Positions 27,463 to 37,843 are shown, counted from the first letter of the stretch. The stretch is 64,000 nucleotides of DNA from Phytophthora colocasiae (GCA_018806915.1 JAGKQI010000033.1:976447-1040446); one strand, 5' to 3'. The notes: generated by a model not told the origin, from the sequence alone. Numbers and translations: made by a program.

Positions 27463-27467
27463 TTTTT
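27463..27467 (+). terminator. Probable Pol III terminator, first unit
   Basis: TTTTT about 34 bp after the tRNA-His end, present in nearly all units. No T4 run lies between tRNA-Ala and tRNA-His, so the two are probably made as one precursor. Confidence 0.6.
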
Positions 27468-27656
27468 CACCGCCCCGCAACAACCCATGCTCTCTATGCT
27501 ACAGCTCCATGCGATCTCGACACATGCGCCACGTGCTACTTATCGGTTGCTGCATTGCTGTATCGCTGTCCGCATGCCTCCTGTACTCTTGTATTTGAAA
27601 CCTAGCGACCTTGTCTGGGTCTGGCACGCCTCCGATGACGTGCTTAGAGGTCCCTT

Positions 27657-28077
27657 TGCAGCGGGGCTGCGTAGGTGTGCACGGCACAGAGGAAGTTTAG
27701 TTGACTCGTAGAGTCCTGCTTGCAAGGCACTTGCCTTCGGTTCTATACTAGAACCAAGTAGTCCACTAAATACGGGACTCACAGAGTCAGTGTCCCTATA
27801 ACAAAGGACTAACACTAACTATGTAAAATGCAAACTGATTTTTATTGACTTTATTGTCCTAATCCTAAATGTAACGGATTTAGTATCTAACATACTAAAT
27901 CCTAATCAAAATGCAACGTGAGGCTCTGAGGCCATCTACGTATCTACTCGTGTGTGTCACACCATTATGTACCCACATAAGTGTATCATGAGTGTCACAC
28001 ACCATTATGTACCCACATAAATGTATCCACGTGTGTCACACACCAACGAGAAACATTCGTGTAACATCCCCGTTACA
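27657..28077 (-). repeat. E4 3' LTR
   Basis: 421 bp. The minus-strand 5' end reads TGTAAC-GGGGAT-GTTACA, a palindrome like that of the X LTR. Contains a repeated CACACCATTATGTACCCA block. Confidence 0.95.
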
Positions 28078-28090
28078 CTCTCCCCCACCA
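28078..28090 (-). other. E4 polypurine tract
   Basis: Minus-strand GGTGGGGGAGAG directly before TGTAACGGGG. Confidence 0.85.
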
Positions 28091-28989
28091 AGATTCCGGA
28101 TACCGTATCCGGAAAGTGTAAACACACGACGCGATTATCGGCCGATTGCCACGGCACCTTGCCTTGCGCGGACGGCGCTGTCTCTCGTGCGTGTTACACG
28201 CCTCCGTACGCGATGCCACTTGGTACACACTTGGGCCCAATGCTTACCAAACATAGGAGCCTACTGGCTCGAGTCAAGGGGCTCTACGGGCATGGAAAGA
28301 AGGCCACAGGTGGCGTATCTATGATACTACTGGATCAGTGATCCACAGGGCAAGCCTTCCAAGCTACCAACGGTTCCACGAACCACACAGCAGTGGGGCC
28401 CACTCGCTTCACAGTTAATGTGACCCTCGGATGAGCACTGTGTGCAGGGCTTGATGCCCAAGTTGTCCTTGAAGCAGGCGCAAGCGCCACTATGTGTCAC
28501 AGACACTGTGTCTTGTGAATACACGTGCTCAGCACAGTCGTAGACACGACAACGAGCACCAGACAGCTAAGCTGTCGCTCAGGAGGTGCATATCTACCTC
28601 CTACTGCTATGCAGCATGCGGGGCCCAATGCCTTGGCATCCCTGGCATCCACAGTGCCTCATGACATAGTCATACCCATTGAACGCTTCTAGCGTCAGGT
28701 GATCGGATAGAATCCGTTTCCATCACCACTTGCCGTTTAGACAGAACGTCATTAAGACGGTTGTTCATCACGAACCATCTTCGCTTCATGATCGCGAAGC
28801 TCCGGGCCATAGGCCAGTGTTGTTAAAGGGTCAAGGACCCTTGAAACACGCGCGCGAGGCACATGTAGCTCTACTGCACTTGCAGTTTGAGCATTCGATG
28901 CCACGTCGACGGCACCGACGTGCTCGCTGCAAGTATTGCAGCTACGGGTCAGAGACTGAGCTCAGCAACGAACCCTGTGGACTCCCACC
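28091..28989. other. E4 region between pol stop and polypurine tract
   Basis: About 900 bp with no accepted gene. Plus-strand frames at 28730-28993 and 28887-29387 were considered and not accepted. Many short direct and inverted repeats (for example GTGTCACAGACACTGTGTC). Confidence 0.5.
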
Positions 28990-31900
28990 TTAGTGGGAGG
29001 TGCTTGGCACCCGGCGACTCCGTCGCACGCCCACCGGGCGGTCTGACACCGGGTGTGCCCGATCATACGCGTCAACGTCGGGGCAATCCTGCCGTAGTGG
29101 CACCTCGAACTCCCACGAGTTCTGTGAGTGAGGGTAACCTCGCCACTTCACCAGATACTGGTTGTGTCCTTGGCGACGACGCCGCGCCATCAGGCGATCC
29201 ACGTGATACTGAAGCTCACCTTGCTCATCGAGCAGAGCAGGAGGAGGACGAGCGGTCGATGGGTTCTCGCGCTGCGAGTGTAGACGCGCTGCATTGCTTG
29301 CAGACCCGCGTCGGCTCGGTGAAGGAGCACGACCACCACGTTGGTCATCAGACCCATCGCTTAGCGACTGGTCTCGAGGAGACCTAGAGTCGCGGGGACC
29401 GGTATGAGTCGCGTCTGGTGCTGCATCAGCGGGTCTAAGACCTCGAGCATCACGTTGCTCCGGATTGACAAGACCTGTTGGTTCGGATGCAACCACCTGT
29501 GGCTCTGCCACCTGCTGCCGACTCGGCGCCAGCGCCTCAGAACTCACAAGAGCAGGGTCCCGATATGGCTTAAGCAAGCCCACGTAGAACACAGGATGTG
29601 TTCGCATACGCTTTGGCAAGTCAAGCGTGTATGCCAGGCCCTTCTTGGCCACGACCGTGAACGGTCCAATGAAGCGCGGCCGCAACTTCGTCTTGAAGCC
29701 GGCTGACACTGCGTGTGTAGGCAGGTTCTTAGCGTTTAATAAAACGTGGTCACCGACCTTGAACTCCCACATGTTGCTTCTGCCTTTGGCATCAGCTTGT
29801 TCCTTTTGAACATCTTGGCTTTCAGCCATTGCGTCACGCACACGGCGTAAGACGCTAAGCCTCATCGAGAGGAAGTCATCGACTTGCTTGCGAACAGCAA
29901 GGGGGCTGACATCAGCAAGCTCGGAGTCGAGCGACGGCACAGCCTCTCCCCCACCAAGCCCAAGGCTACCGCGTGGCGGAGTGAGCGGGACGCGCGGATG
30001 CGCAAGGCCGTTCACGTAGAACGGGGTGAAGCCTGTCGAGGCATGCACCGCGTTGTTCATTGAGAACTCAACGAGAGGGAGCATAGCGCTCCAACGCTTC
30101 GGCGTTTCAGCGCATACGCTGCGGAGGATGTCCTCCAGGACGCGGTTCACGCGTTCAGTCTGACCGTCGGTCTGCGGATGATCCGCCGTGGACATGTCCA
30201 GTCGAGTGCCAAGCACTTTGAAGACGGACGTCCAGAAGTGACCCGTGAAACGGGGGTCTCGATCCGAATCAATGGTCTCTGGCAGCCCATGCTGGCGGAA
30301 GACCCGATCGATAAAGATCGTCGCTGTACCAGCGCCATCGACGGTGTCCGGCACAGCCGCTAGGTGAGCCATCTTGCTCAGACGGTCAACAAAGACCACA
30401 ACGCCTGTGTTGCCTGCCGTATCCTTCGGCAGGCCAAACACGAAGTCCATACTCATGGACTGCCAACACCCAGAGGGTACAGGCAAGCTCGCCAAAGGCG
30501 CTGCCGCATGCGGCGAGGGTTTAACCCGCTGACACGTCTCGCACGTGTGCACATATGTGCTGACCCACTTGTACATCTTCGGCCACCAGTACATGGAGCT
30601 CACCGAGCCGTAGGTCTTCTCGCGACCGAGGTGGCCGCTTGTGGGCGTGTCGTGGGCCTCATAGAGGATACGATACTTCAGGTCCTCATCGTGAGGAACC
30701 ACCACACGTGGTGGGTCATCCTGACCCGTGCTGTAGTACAGCAGACCGCCTTCCAGGCTATAGCGTTGGAGTCTCGCCTTTAGGCGTCGTGACAGAGTCA
30801 CCTTTGAGTCCTTAAACTCATCGCTCCCTAGAGCTTGAAGCAGCGCGACACAAGAGTCGTCCTGAGCGTACGCTGCTCGAACCATGTCCGTCACGGACGA
30901 CGTCACCGAGGTGACATGAGATAACTCATAGTCCGGGCGACGTGATAACGCGTCAGCGAGGACGTTCTGCCTGCCAGGCTTGTACTTCACCTCGAAGTTA
31001 TACTCCGCAAAGAAGGAGAGCCATCGGGCCATCCTCTGCGAGAGGTGAGGCGACTGCGTCGCTGTGCGTACTGACGCATGATCCGTGTAGATCACAAACG
31101 GCTTGGAGCCGAGCAGGTGAACCCTGAATTTGACGAGAGCGTACTTCATCGCAAGTAGCTCCTTGTCATGAACTGGATAGTTCTTCTCAGCAGCCTTGAG
31201 CTGCCGAGACTCAAACGCAATGACGCGTTCGCGCCCGTCGGCGTCGGCTTGTAGCAAAGCACTGCCGATGGCAAAGTCCGAGGCGTCACAGACGACGATG
31301 AACGGACGATCGGGGTCTGGCAACGCCAGTATCGGTGCCTGAAGCAGGCTATCCTTGATACGAGTGAACGCACTCTCGTGCTCAGCACGCCATACCCATT
31401 CGGCATCCTTCTTAAGGAGATCCGACAGTGGCCGAGCCAACTCAGCGTAGTTCTCGCTGTACTTGTGCAAGTAGTTGGCCAAGCCCAGCCACTTACGCAA
31501 GTCCTTCTGGTTCAAGGGAACCGGCCAGTCCACAATGGCCTTGACCTTTGCTGGATCAGCACGAAGGCCATGCTTCCCAATGAAGCACCCTAGGAAAGGG
31601 ATTTCTTCCGCTCCAAAGACGCACTTGTCCGCGTTGGCGTACAACTTGTTGGTGCGCATGCACTCGAGCACTGCTCTCACGTGTTCCACGTGTACCTCGA
31701 CATCAGTCTTTCCGTGCTCAGCACGACTGTGGACGAACACATCGTCAAAGTACGTCTGTGCGAATGCCCGTAGGGGCCTGAACAACTGCGTCACTAGACG
31801 ATTGAACGTTGCGGGCGCGTTCGAGAGCCCTTGGGGCATGACGAGCCACTCCCAGAGCATACCGCTCGGGGTGCTCACCGCTGTAAGCGGAATATCACTG

Positions 31901-32403
31901 GCTCGCATGAGCAGCTGATAGTACCCATCGGCTAAGTCGAGTGCACTGTACATGGTGCAACCCACCATGTTGTTCTGAAGAACATCCTTCCTAGGAATCG
32001 GCGTCTGCACCGGAATCATGGCAGCGTTGAGCTTGTTAAAAGCGTGAACGATACGCCACTTGCCATTCGGCTTTCTGACACAGAACGTTGGCGCGGAGTG
32101 CGGAGACTTGCTCTCGCGCACGAGACCCGCAGCGTGCTTAGCACGGAAGAAGGCGTCAATGACGTCGCATTGCTCTTTAGGAAGAGGCCACTGCCGGGTC
32201 ACGCAGTATTTAGTTCCGGGAACTAAGTCGATCTCGTGACGAACGCCTCGGTCAGGAGGCAGGCCACTCGGTGGTTCCTTTGAGACAATGTCTCCATATT
32301 CCTTCAGCAAGGAGTAGAAGGGATCCGAGGGATTCTTGAGGATCTCCGATCCACTCCTGGCGCTCAACGCCTTCTTGACCTCGGCCAAGACGGACTCGTC
32401 CAC
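28990..32403 (-). CDS. pol: E4 Pol: reverse transcriptase, RNase H, integrase, chromodomain
   Basis: 1137 codons, intact. RT: LDLADGYYQ (about 153), LVMPQGLSNAP (about 188) and catalytic YFDD (about 219). RNase H: CDASDFAIG (about 340), KELLAMKYAL and TDHASVRT, all catalytic acids present, unlike E2. Integrase: H in HDTPTSGH, C in CETC (about 575-620), then DDE as MDFVFGLP, DSDRDPRF and QTERVNRVLE. FIGPFTV in the C-terminal part. Chromodomain at the end (YHVDRLMARR, YLVKWRGYP). The frame begins at a GTG next to GTTAAAC, in the -1 frame relative to the preceding linker (ELAEVVIVRPEEEL); an indel or a second frameshift is needed to join them. Confidence 0.95.
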   Translation of the reverse strand: MDESVLAEVKKALSARSGSEILKNPSDPFYSLLKEYGDIVSKEPPSGLPPDRGVRHEIDLVPGTKYCVTRQWPLPKEQCDVIDAFFRAKHAAGLVRESKSPHSAPTFCVRKPNGKWRIVHAFNKLNAAMIPVQTPIPRKDVLQNNMVGCTMYSALDLADGYYQLLMRASDIPLTAVSTPSGMLWEWLVMPQGLSNAPATFNRLVTQLFRPLRAFAQTYFDDVFVHSRAEHGKTDVEVHVEHVRAVLECMRTNKLYANADKCVFGAEEIPFLGCFIGKHGLRADPAKVKAIVDWPVPLNQKDLRKWLGLANYLHKYSENYAELARPLSDLLKKDAEWVWRAEHESAFTRIKDSLLQAPILALPDPDRPFIVVCDASDFAIGSALLQADADGRERVIAFESRQLKAAEKNYPVHDKELLAMKYALVKFRVHLLGSKPFVIYTDHASVRTATQSPHLSQRMARWLSFFAEYNFEVKYKPGRQNVLADALSRRPDYELSHVTSVTSSVTDMVRAAYAQDDSCVALLQALGSDEFKDSKVTLSRRLKARLQRYSLEGGLLYYSTGQDDPPRVVVPHDEDLKYRILYEAHDTPTSGHLGREKTYGSVSSMYWWPKMYKWVSTYVHTCETCQRVKPSPHAAAPLASLPVPSGCWQSMSMDFVFGLPKDTAGNTGVVVFVDRLSKMAHLAAVPDTVDGAGTATIFIDRVFRQHGLPETIDSDRDPRFTGHFWTSVFKVLGTRLDMSTADHPQTDGQTERVNRVLEDILRSVCAETPKRWSAMLPLVEFSMNNAVHASTGFTPFYVNGLAHPRVPLTPPRGSLGLGGGEAVPSLDSELADVSPLAVRKQVDDFLSMRLSVLRRVRDAMAESQDVQKEQADAKGRSNMWEFKVGDHVLLNAKNLPTHAVSAGFKTKLRPRFIGPFTVVAKKGLAYTLDLPKRMRTHPVFYVGLLKPYRDPALVSSEALAPSRQQVAEPQVVASEPTGLVNPEQRDARGLRPADAAPDATHTGPRDSRSPRDQSLSDGSDDQRGGRAPSPSRRGSASNAARLHSQRENPSTARPPPALLDEQGELQYHVDRLMARRRRQGHNQYLVKWRGYPHSQNSWEFEVPLRQDCPDVDAYDRAHPVSDRPVGVRRSRRVPSTSH

Positions 32404-32405
32404 GA

Positions 32406-33370
32406 GTTTAACTCCTCTTCAGGTCGAACGATGACCACCTCGGCGAGTTCGCCAGCCTTCAAGGCATCGCCAAAGTCGGCGAACGACATCTCCTCTAGCT
32501 CAAGGAGCTTGTCAACACTCGGCAGCCGTCCAGCAGGACGCTGCCTTCGGCACTGCCGTCCACTCCATCAACCAGAGTGTATAGCTGCCCACAGCCCTCC
32601 CGTGCGTTGACACTTGACGTCACGGACGACTCAGACGCAGAGCGTCTCGCCCATAGGGCCTTACGACGTCGTCGCCTAGCCGACGAACGTCCACTCGACG
32701 GAGTACGTGCCGCCGCACAGGTTATGGCCTTGCCCGGCCCAGTGTCAGTGACACTCAGTGACTGACTCGGTCTACCGCCGACGTCACTAGACGGAGTACG
32801 TGCCGCCGCACAGGTTTCGGCCCCTTCAGGCCCAGTGTCAGTGACACTCTGCGATCCACTCGGTCGACGACCGATGCCGCTCAGCGGAGTACGTACCGCT
32901 GCACAATCAATGACCGTAACAGGTCCAGTGTCAGAGACACTCAGCGATCGACTTGGTCCACGACCAGTATCACTCGACGGAGTACGTGCCGCCTCACAGT
33001 TCACGGCCTGGTAAGGCCCGATGCCATCGGCATCCAGTGACGGTCCATGACCGGCGTCACTCGGCGGAGTACGTGCCGCCCCACAGGGGTTACGTGAGCT
33101 TTGCCCACACGTTGACTCACTGTCAACCAGCGCTACGCGCTCAACAGGACTGCGGTCCTCGCACTCCGGTGCTGTCCACCAACTCGGACACACCGACTTC
33201 CAGCATCATAGCCGACTCGGCTCCGATGCTCGCGCCAATAGCGCTTCTGCTTCCTAGCAGAGGTGGGTTCATGACTCGCCAAAGCTCCACTAGGAGAGAA
33301 GTGCGTAGCACCTAAGGTCTTCGACCTCCAATCAATCCATGGCTCGTGGCGCTCCAGCCACGCCATGCCA
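32406..33370 (-). pseudogene. E4 protease tail and linker, frames broken
   Basis: The protease C-terminus continues in another frame as [19 protein letters not shown] (from 33366), then a Ser/Arg/Pro linker read in a third frame (33193-32495) with five 31-residue repeats (AARTPSSD-G-GPS-SLSV-DTGP). The part before RT (LELEEMSFADFGDALKAGEL) is in a fourth stretch ending at the GTTAAAC at 32412-32406. At least three small indels are needed to make one polyprotein. The linker would separate protease from RT. Confidence 0.65.
32697..33095 (-). repeat. 93-bp tandem repeat in the E4 linker
   Basis: Five copies, phased by GGAGTACG at 32700, 32793, 32886, 32979 and 33066 (last spacing 87). 93 bp is 31 codons, so repeats keep the frame. 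Confidence 0.9.
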
Positions 33371-33791
33371 AGGATGAGTCGTACCTCGAATCCAGGTCCA
33401 GGACCAAGCAGCGTTCCACGCTATCGAAGTCCAATAACTTCAGCCGCAGGTCCATGGGGACCTTGGCCACCGTGACACGGACGCCCGTCGCTAGACGGAC
33501 TGTGACTGTGTCACCTCTTCGCGCTCGAAGCGCCTCAGCATATTGCTGACTACCTTCAACGGTGGAGCGTCTGACATAGTTGCCAGACGCCCCCGAATCG
33601 ATCAACACGATCCACGGCTTCTCAAAGCCCTTCACGTCCACCTGGACGACCAGCAAGCCCTGCTTGCTCACACGTTCCGTGTTCAAGAGCACGGAGCTCT
33701 TCGGGGCTGAGCCCCAGTGCCTCTCACGCACTGCAGAACTCAGTTCTTCCCCAGTAGACCGCCCCGCGTCTACTGGGAGCCGGCGTTTCCC
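33312..33791 (-). CDS. pro: E4 protease (after -1 frameshift), C-terminal frame lost
   Basis: Entered from the slippery site at 33791; continues [18 protein letters not shown]. Active site [12 protein letters not shown] at about 33590-33610. Near 33370 one base is missing: DLDSRYD should lead into LILGMAWLE but the frame turns to SSLAWRGW and stops at 33312. The mature domain is otherwise recognisable. Confidence 0.85.
   Translation of the reverse strand, partial: GKRRLPVDAGRSTGEELSSAVRERHWGSAPKSSVLLNTERVSKQGLLVVQVDVKGFEKPWIVLIDSGASGNYVRRSTVEGSQQYAEALRARRGDTVTVRLATGVRVTVAKVPMDLRLKLLDFDSVERCLVLDLDSRYDSSLAWRGWSATSHGLIGGRRP
33750..33791 (-). promoter_or_regulatory. E4 gag-pro -1 programmed frameshift signal
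   Basis: Heptamer G-GGA-AAC (33791-33785) in gag phase, 7-nt spacer (33784-33778), then a perfect 10-bp stem CCCAGTAGAC (33777-33768) with GTCTACTGGG (33759-33750), 8-nt loop GCGGGGCG. The gag stop TAG (33772-33770) lies inside the stem. GGGAAAC is a known retroviral slippery site. Confidence 0.9.
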
Positions 33792-34747
33792 TGGGCAGAG
33801 CCCAAAGCGGGACCCGCGACAGGTTTGCGGCCATTCTGGCCGGCGCGCTCTTTGCGCAGAGGGCAGTTGGGCCTCAGGTGTGAGGGACTGCCGCATGTAT
33901 AGCACCGGCGGGTGCTCATACGCTGCACCGCAGCTCGTAGCTCAGCTACCTCATCTTCAGCATAGCTGAGGTCCATGGGCTCAGGTCCACCGGACCCTGT
34001 GCTGCTAGCACCGACCCTCGACAACTTAAAGTTGTGTTCGGCATTCAATGCCACGCTGACAGCATCTTCGAAGCTGTGGGGGTTCTGACGGAATGTCTCC
34101 GTCCTGGCCACGCCAGCTCGTAAGCCTTCCATGAAGACGGTCACGGCGACCACCTCAGGTAGATGGTCGGCAGCCATGCCAGCAATGAGCGTGCGCAGCT
34201 CTTGGACATAGTCCACCAGATCCTTCTTGCCCTGGCGACAAGCAAGGAAGCGTGACCGCACGCGATACGCCTGGTTAGGCGGAGCAAACACTTGCGTGAG
34301 CTTGGCCTTTAGCTCGCCCCATGTGGGGAAGGCCGCTTCCACCGACGTTCCAGACGTCAAGGCCCATTCTCGTGCTCGTCCTTCGAGCTTAGAGATGGCA
34401 AACGCCACGCGTTGCCCCTCCAACTGGAGCATGGCGGCCCCCATGGCCATTTCGACCTCTCGGGTCCACAAAAGGAGGTTCTCTCCCTCATTCCCGTGGA
34501 AGGTCTTCACGCTGAGCGTGACGGGCTTAGCTCTCGGAGCAGGGGTAACCCCGTTTACATTCCGCTGAATGTGCTCGACGAGAGCGTTTTCGTACGAGGC
34601 AAATGCCTCGAGGCGCGCGTTGACGGCCTCCGGCCCTTTGGACGCAAGGTGCGCCGTACCTTCCGGGCCCAGCAAGGACGTAAGCTTGTTAAGCGTGTCC
34701 CGCTGACTCGGAGTCAAGTGAACGTATGCTTCTGGCTCCATTCTCAC
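33770..34747 (-). CDS. gag: E4 Gag
   Basis: 325 codons, intact. N-terminal helix-rich part, then a capsid-type retrotransposon Gag core at about 75-235 ([26 protein letters not shown]). One CCHC knuckle near residue 283-296 ([14 protein letters not shown]). Ends at TAG inside the frameshift hairpin. Unlike E2 and E3 it has a single knuckle and no pre-gag frame. ATG at 34747 is about 50 nt from the LTR. Confidence 0.95.
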   Translation of the reverse strand: MRMEPEAYVHLTPSQRDTLNKLTSLLGPEGTAHLASKGPEAVNARLEAFASYENALVEHIQRNVNGVTPAPRAKPVTLSVKTFHGNEGENLLLWTREVEMAMGAAMLQLEGQRVAFAISKLEGRAREWALTSGTSVEAAFPTWGELKAKLTQVFAPPNQAYRVRSRFLACRQGKKDLVDYVQELRTLIAGMAADHLPEVVAVTVFMEGLRAGVARTETFRQNPHSFEDAVSVALNAEHNFKLSRVGASSTGSGGPEPMDLSYAEDEVAELRAAVQRMSTRRCYTCGSPSHLRPNCPLRKERAGQNGRKPVAGPALGSAQGNAGSQ

Positions 34748-34786
34748 AGAGAAACAGTCTTCAACTCAGGAGTTGGATTGACTACT

Positions 34787-34796
34787 AGTGCTACCA
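34787..34796 (-). other. E4 candidate primer binding site
   Basis: The minus strand begins TGGTAGCACT two bases from the 5' LTR. The reverse complement ends GCTACCA, as in initiator tRNA-Met, but the match is short. It is not the tRNA-His site used by E1-E3. Confidence 0.4.
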
Positions 34797-34798
34797 GA

Positions 34799-35219
34799 TG
34801 CAGCGGGGCTGCGTAGGTGTGCACGGCACAGAGGAAGTTTAGTTGACTCGTAGAGTCCTGCTTGCAAGGCACTTGCCTTCGGTTCTATACAAGAACCAAG
34901 TAGTCCACTAAATACGGGACTCACAGAGTCAGTGTCCCTATAACAAAGGACTAACACTAACTATGTAAAATGCAAACTGATTTTTATTGACTTTATTGCC
35001 CTAATCCTAAATGTAACGGATTTAGTATCTAACATACTAAATCCTAATCAAAATGCAACGTGAGGGTCTGAGGCCATCTACGTATCTACTCGTGTGTGTC
35101 ACACCATTATGTACCCACATAAGTGTATCATGAGTGTCACACACCATTATGTACCCACATAAATGTATCCACGTGTGTCACACACCAACGAAAAACATTC
35201 GTGTAACATCCCCGTTACA
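34799..35219 (-). repeat. E4 5' LTR
   Basis: 421 bp, same ends as 27657-28077. Differences seen near the TATACAAGAACC, TTATTGCCC, GAGGGTCTG and ACGAAAAAC positions. Confidence 0.95.
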
Positions 35220-35468
35220 CGCTTGGTCGCTTGGTCGCTTGGTCCCTTGGTCCCTTGGTCTACCCACGAGAAAGAGCGAGCAGCCACGAAACGGTGTGGT
35301 ATATTGTTGGACGTGTCCGATTTGTGTGGCGCGAGTATGTCGGTGCGGAAAGTTTGTAATGGTTGCGCAGTGGCATTGTGGAGCGTGTGGTATGGGAGAA
35401 GGTGGTTTGTAGCTCGTGGTGTGTGTGTAAAGTGTATTTTGTTTGTGTTGTGTGTGTGTATGGTATCC

Positions 35469-35541
35469 GGGGATGTAGCTCAAATGGTAGAGCGCTCGCT
35501 TAGCATGCGAGAGGTACAGGGATCGATACCCTGCTTCTCCA
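35469..35541 (+). tRNA. tRNA-Ala(AGC), unit 2
   Basis: Consensus. First gene right of E4. Confidence 0.95.
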
Positions 35542-35542
35542 G

Positions 35543-35614
35543 GCGTGTGTAGTATAGTGGTCAGTACCTCACCTTGTGGCGGTGATATCCTCGGTTCGAA
35601 TCCGGGCACGCGCA
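35543..35614 (+). tRNA. tRNA-His(GTG), unit 2
   Basis: Consensus. Confidence 0.95.
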
Positions 35615-36089
35615 CTCTTATGTTCATTATGCTGCCGTACACCTTGCTTTTTCACCGCCCCGCAACAACCCATGCTCTCTATGCTACAGCTCCATGCGAT
35701 CTCGACACATGCGCCACGTGCTACTTATCGGTTGCTGCATTGCTGTATCGCTGTCCGCATGCCTCCTGTACTCTTGTATTTGAAACCTAGCGACCTTGTC
35801 TGGGTCTGGCACGCCTCCGATGACGTGCTTAGAGGTCGCTTGGTCGCTTGGTCCCTTGGTCCCTTGGTCTACCCACGAGAAAGCTGCGGAGAGAGCGAGC
35901 AGCCACGAAACGGTGTGGGATATTGTTGGACGTGTCCGATTTGTGTGGCGCGAGTATGTCGGTGCGGAAAGTTTGTAATGGTTGCGCAGTGGCATTGTGG
36001 AGCGTGTGGTATGGGAGAAGGTGGTTTGTAGCGCGTGGTGTGTGTGTCAAGTGTATTTTGTTTGTGTTGTGTGTGTGTGTATGGTATCC

Positions 36090-36162
36090 GGGGATGTAGC
36101 TCAAATGGTAGAGCGCTCGCTTAGCATGCGAGAGGTACAGGGATCGATACCCTGCTTCTCCA
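36090..36162 (+). tRNA. tRNA-Ala(AGC), unit 3
   Basis: Consensus; its partner tRNA-His is split by the Harbinger element. Confidence 0.95.
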
Positions 36163-36240
36163 GGTGTGTGTAGTAGAGAACATTCGGTGACCCGAAATCG
36201 TACAAGTTTCAGCTTCATTTTTAGATAGACGTGGTTTAGG

Positions 36241-36316
36241 CGATGAAGCTCAACTCAACAATGTATAGGTTTGAGCTAACAGTCGCTTTAGCTCAAGTCT
36301 GAATTGAGCTTCATCT
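36241..36316. repeat. Subterminal inverted repeat of the Harbinger element
   Basis: GATGAAGCTCAA (36241-36252) and TTGAGCTTCATC (36305-36316) with more GCTCAA copies between. Could be transposase or Myb-protein binding sites. Confidence 0.7.
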
Positions 36317-36517
36317 CAGTCTTCTGCGGCACTAAGTCATGTTCGTCGCGCCAAAACTATCAGGTACTCAAGCTCTGCTGGTTCTCACGCTAGCGTGGGG
36401 TGTAGCCCGCGGTAACAAAGCGCGCTTTGTTCGAGTAATGAAGACACTAACAAGACTACACTGTTTTCGTCTCCGTGATCAGCTCCACCTACAGACTCTT
36501 CTCGTCTTTTTGATAGA

Positions 36518-36957
36518 ATGCTGGACGATGCTACTGCCAGGGTCCGCTTTCGTTTTACAATTCCTCAGTTACGTGAACTAGCAAAAGCCTTACGGCTTCC
36601 ACGAACCGGGATCGTCACGTCTGCGGCTGATCGAGTCAACAGGGTCGAAGCCTTGGCAATGGTATGTCGCCGTCTTTCCGAAGGGGCAAAATTATTAACT
36701 GTGGCAAATGAATTTGGAAGATCAACTGCGGCTTACAGCAGAATTATGTCTGCAACTGTTTCAATATTGTATAGCCAGCACAACGAACTACTCTACTTTC
36801 ACGAAACCTTAATTAAGGCGCGGATTGATGAGTATTGCCTCTCTATATATTCTGCTGGAGCTCCTCTTCAAAGTTGTTGGGGTTTTATTGATGGAACAAA
36901 GCAGTATCTCTCACGCCCAAGTGCACGGCAAAATACTAGTAATCCAAATGAAAATTT
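36518..36957 (+). pseudogene. Harbinger transposase, N-terminal half
   Basis: About 147 codons of transposase: FRFTIPQLRELAKALRLP, then DRVNRVEALAMVCRRLSE, then FGRSTAAYSRIM and WGFIDGTKQYLSRPS, whose D is the first catalytic acid of the DDE set. After NPNENLQ the sequence joins the reversed end of the Myb-like gene, so the second D and the E are lost and the enzyme cannot be active. The frame's last residues to 37024 are read-through. Confidence 0.85.
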
Positions 36958-37843
36958 ACAGCGGCTCGTGCATTCGCTTATCGCGATTTTCTTCAGCCTT
37001 CATACGACGATCTTCCATACGTAACTCGTGCTCACGACGTTTATCCGCTTCTTCGCGTTCGAAGTCTAGTCGTTTGGTCTTGTACTCGTACTTAGCTTTT
37101 TCTTCATCACCAGCCCCTAGAATTGCGCCTTTCAAAGCTTCTGTCACGGATCCTAGCTGCTCACGTTTTGTTATTTTCTTTTTACGCCCACTTGAATGGT
37201 TTCGGCGCGTAGATCTTTTCTTCGAACTTGATCTTGGTGTGGATGTCAGTGAAGTTGGTGTTGCTTGATCTGGTGCCGTTGGTTGCGTCCGCGGGGTCGC
37301 AACGGAATCGTCGATCTCATCGACATCAGAATCGAAGTCCTCATCCTCCTCAAGTTCACCCATCGCTAGTTGTCTCAACAATGTACCTGAGGTCTCTATT
37401 CCCTGCTTCTTAGCGCTCTTTTCCTCCCTCCGCTTCTCTTCTCCTTTTGCCCAATCGTTCATCAGCGTTGTTATATCCTGAAGTAGCACTTCTCTCTCCT
37501 CGTACTGCTCTACAGACCCCGACTTTCTCATCGACTGGCACTGGTCAGTACGATATTGGTCGATTAGCTTCATGAACCGCGTTCGCATCGCTGTTCCAGG
37601 TTTCTTTAAGCCAAATTCAGCATCTTTACTACAATGCACCGCAATTTCGACAAACACCTTCATAATACCGTCAGAAGTACCAACCGCAGCCGTCCAGGGT
37701 CGAAAATAGTTCACAGCCTTTAAGAGAATGATATCATCGATAGCAGCAAACTTCTGTCGACGCGGAGGTTGCTCAGTACCCCCAGAATCACAAAACGGGG
37801 CCTCTGTAGACCCAGAGGCCTCGTTGCCTTCAGGTCCCCACAT
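36956..37843 (-). CDS. Harbinger Myb/SANT-like DNA-binding protein
   Basis: 295 intact codons. The Myb/SANT-type region at about residues 35-105 (DIILLKAVNYFRPWTAAVG, GTAMRTRFMKLIDQYR) is followed by an acidic stretch (GELEEDEDFDSDVDEID), a Ser/Lys/Arg segment likely acting as a nuclear signal (RSSSKKRSTRRNHS), and a highly charged helix (FEREEADKRREHELRMEDRR). In PIF/Harbinger elements such a protein brings the transposase to DNA. Convergent with the truncated transposase and touching it. Confidence 0.85.
   Translation of the reverse strand: MWGPEGNEASGSTEAPFCDSGGTEQPPRRQKFAAIDDIILLKAVNYFRPWTAAVGTSDGIMKVFVEIAVHCSKDAEFGLKKPGTAMRTRFMKLIDQYRTDQCQSMRKSGSVEQYEEREVLLQDITTLMNDWAKGEEKRREEKSAKKQGIETSGTLLRQLAMGELEEDEDFDSDVDEIDDSVATPRTQPTAPDQATPTSLTSTPRSSSKKRSTRRNHSSGRKKKITKREQLGSVTEALKGAILGAGDEEKAKYEYKTKRLDFEREEADKRREHELRMEDRRMKAEENRDKRMHEPL

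Larger units (their letters stand above)
27657..35219 (-). mobile_element. E4: full-length 7.56-kb Ty3/Gypsy chromodomain element in the tRNA array
   Basis: Minus-strand element with 421-bp LTRs differing at about four positions, a polypurine tract, gag, frameshift signal, protease, repeat-rich linker and an intact RT-RNase H-integrase-chromodomain frame. Inserted in the 8-bp minisatellite of an array unit; flanks CCCTT (27652-27656) and CGCTT (35220-35224) are a 5-bp near-duplication with one mismatch. Confidence 0.9.

Noticed and set aside
28887..29387. Plus-strand 166-codon frame at the E4 pol end as a third antisense gene
   Set aside because: Short, entirely opposite or next to chromodomain coding, low complexity, no counterpart of the folded regions in the E2 and X genes.
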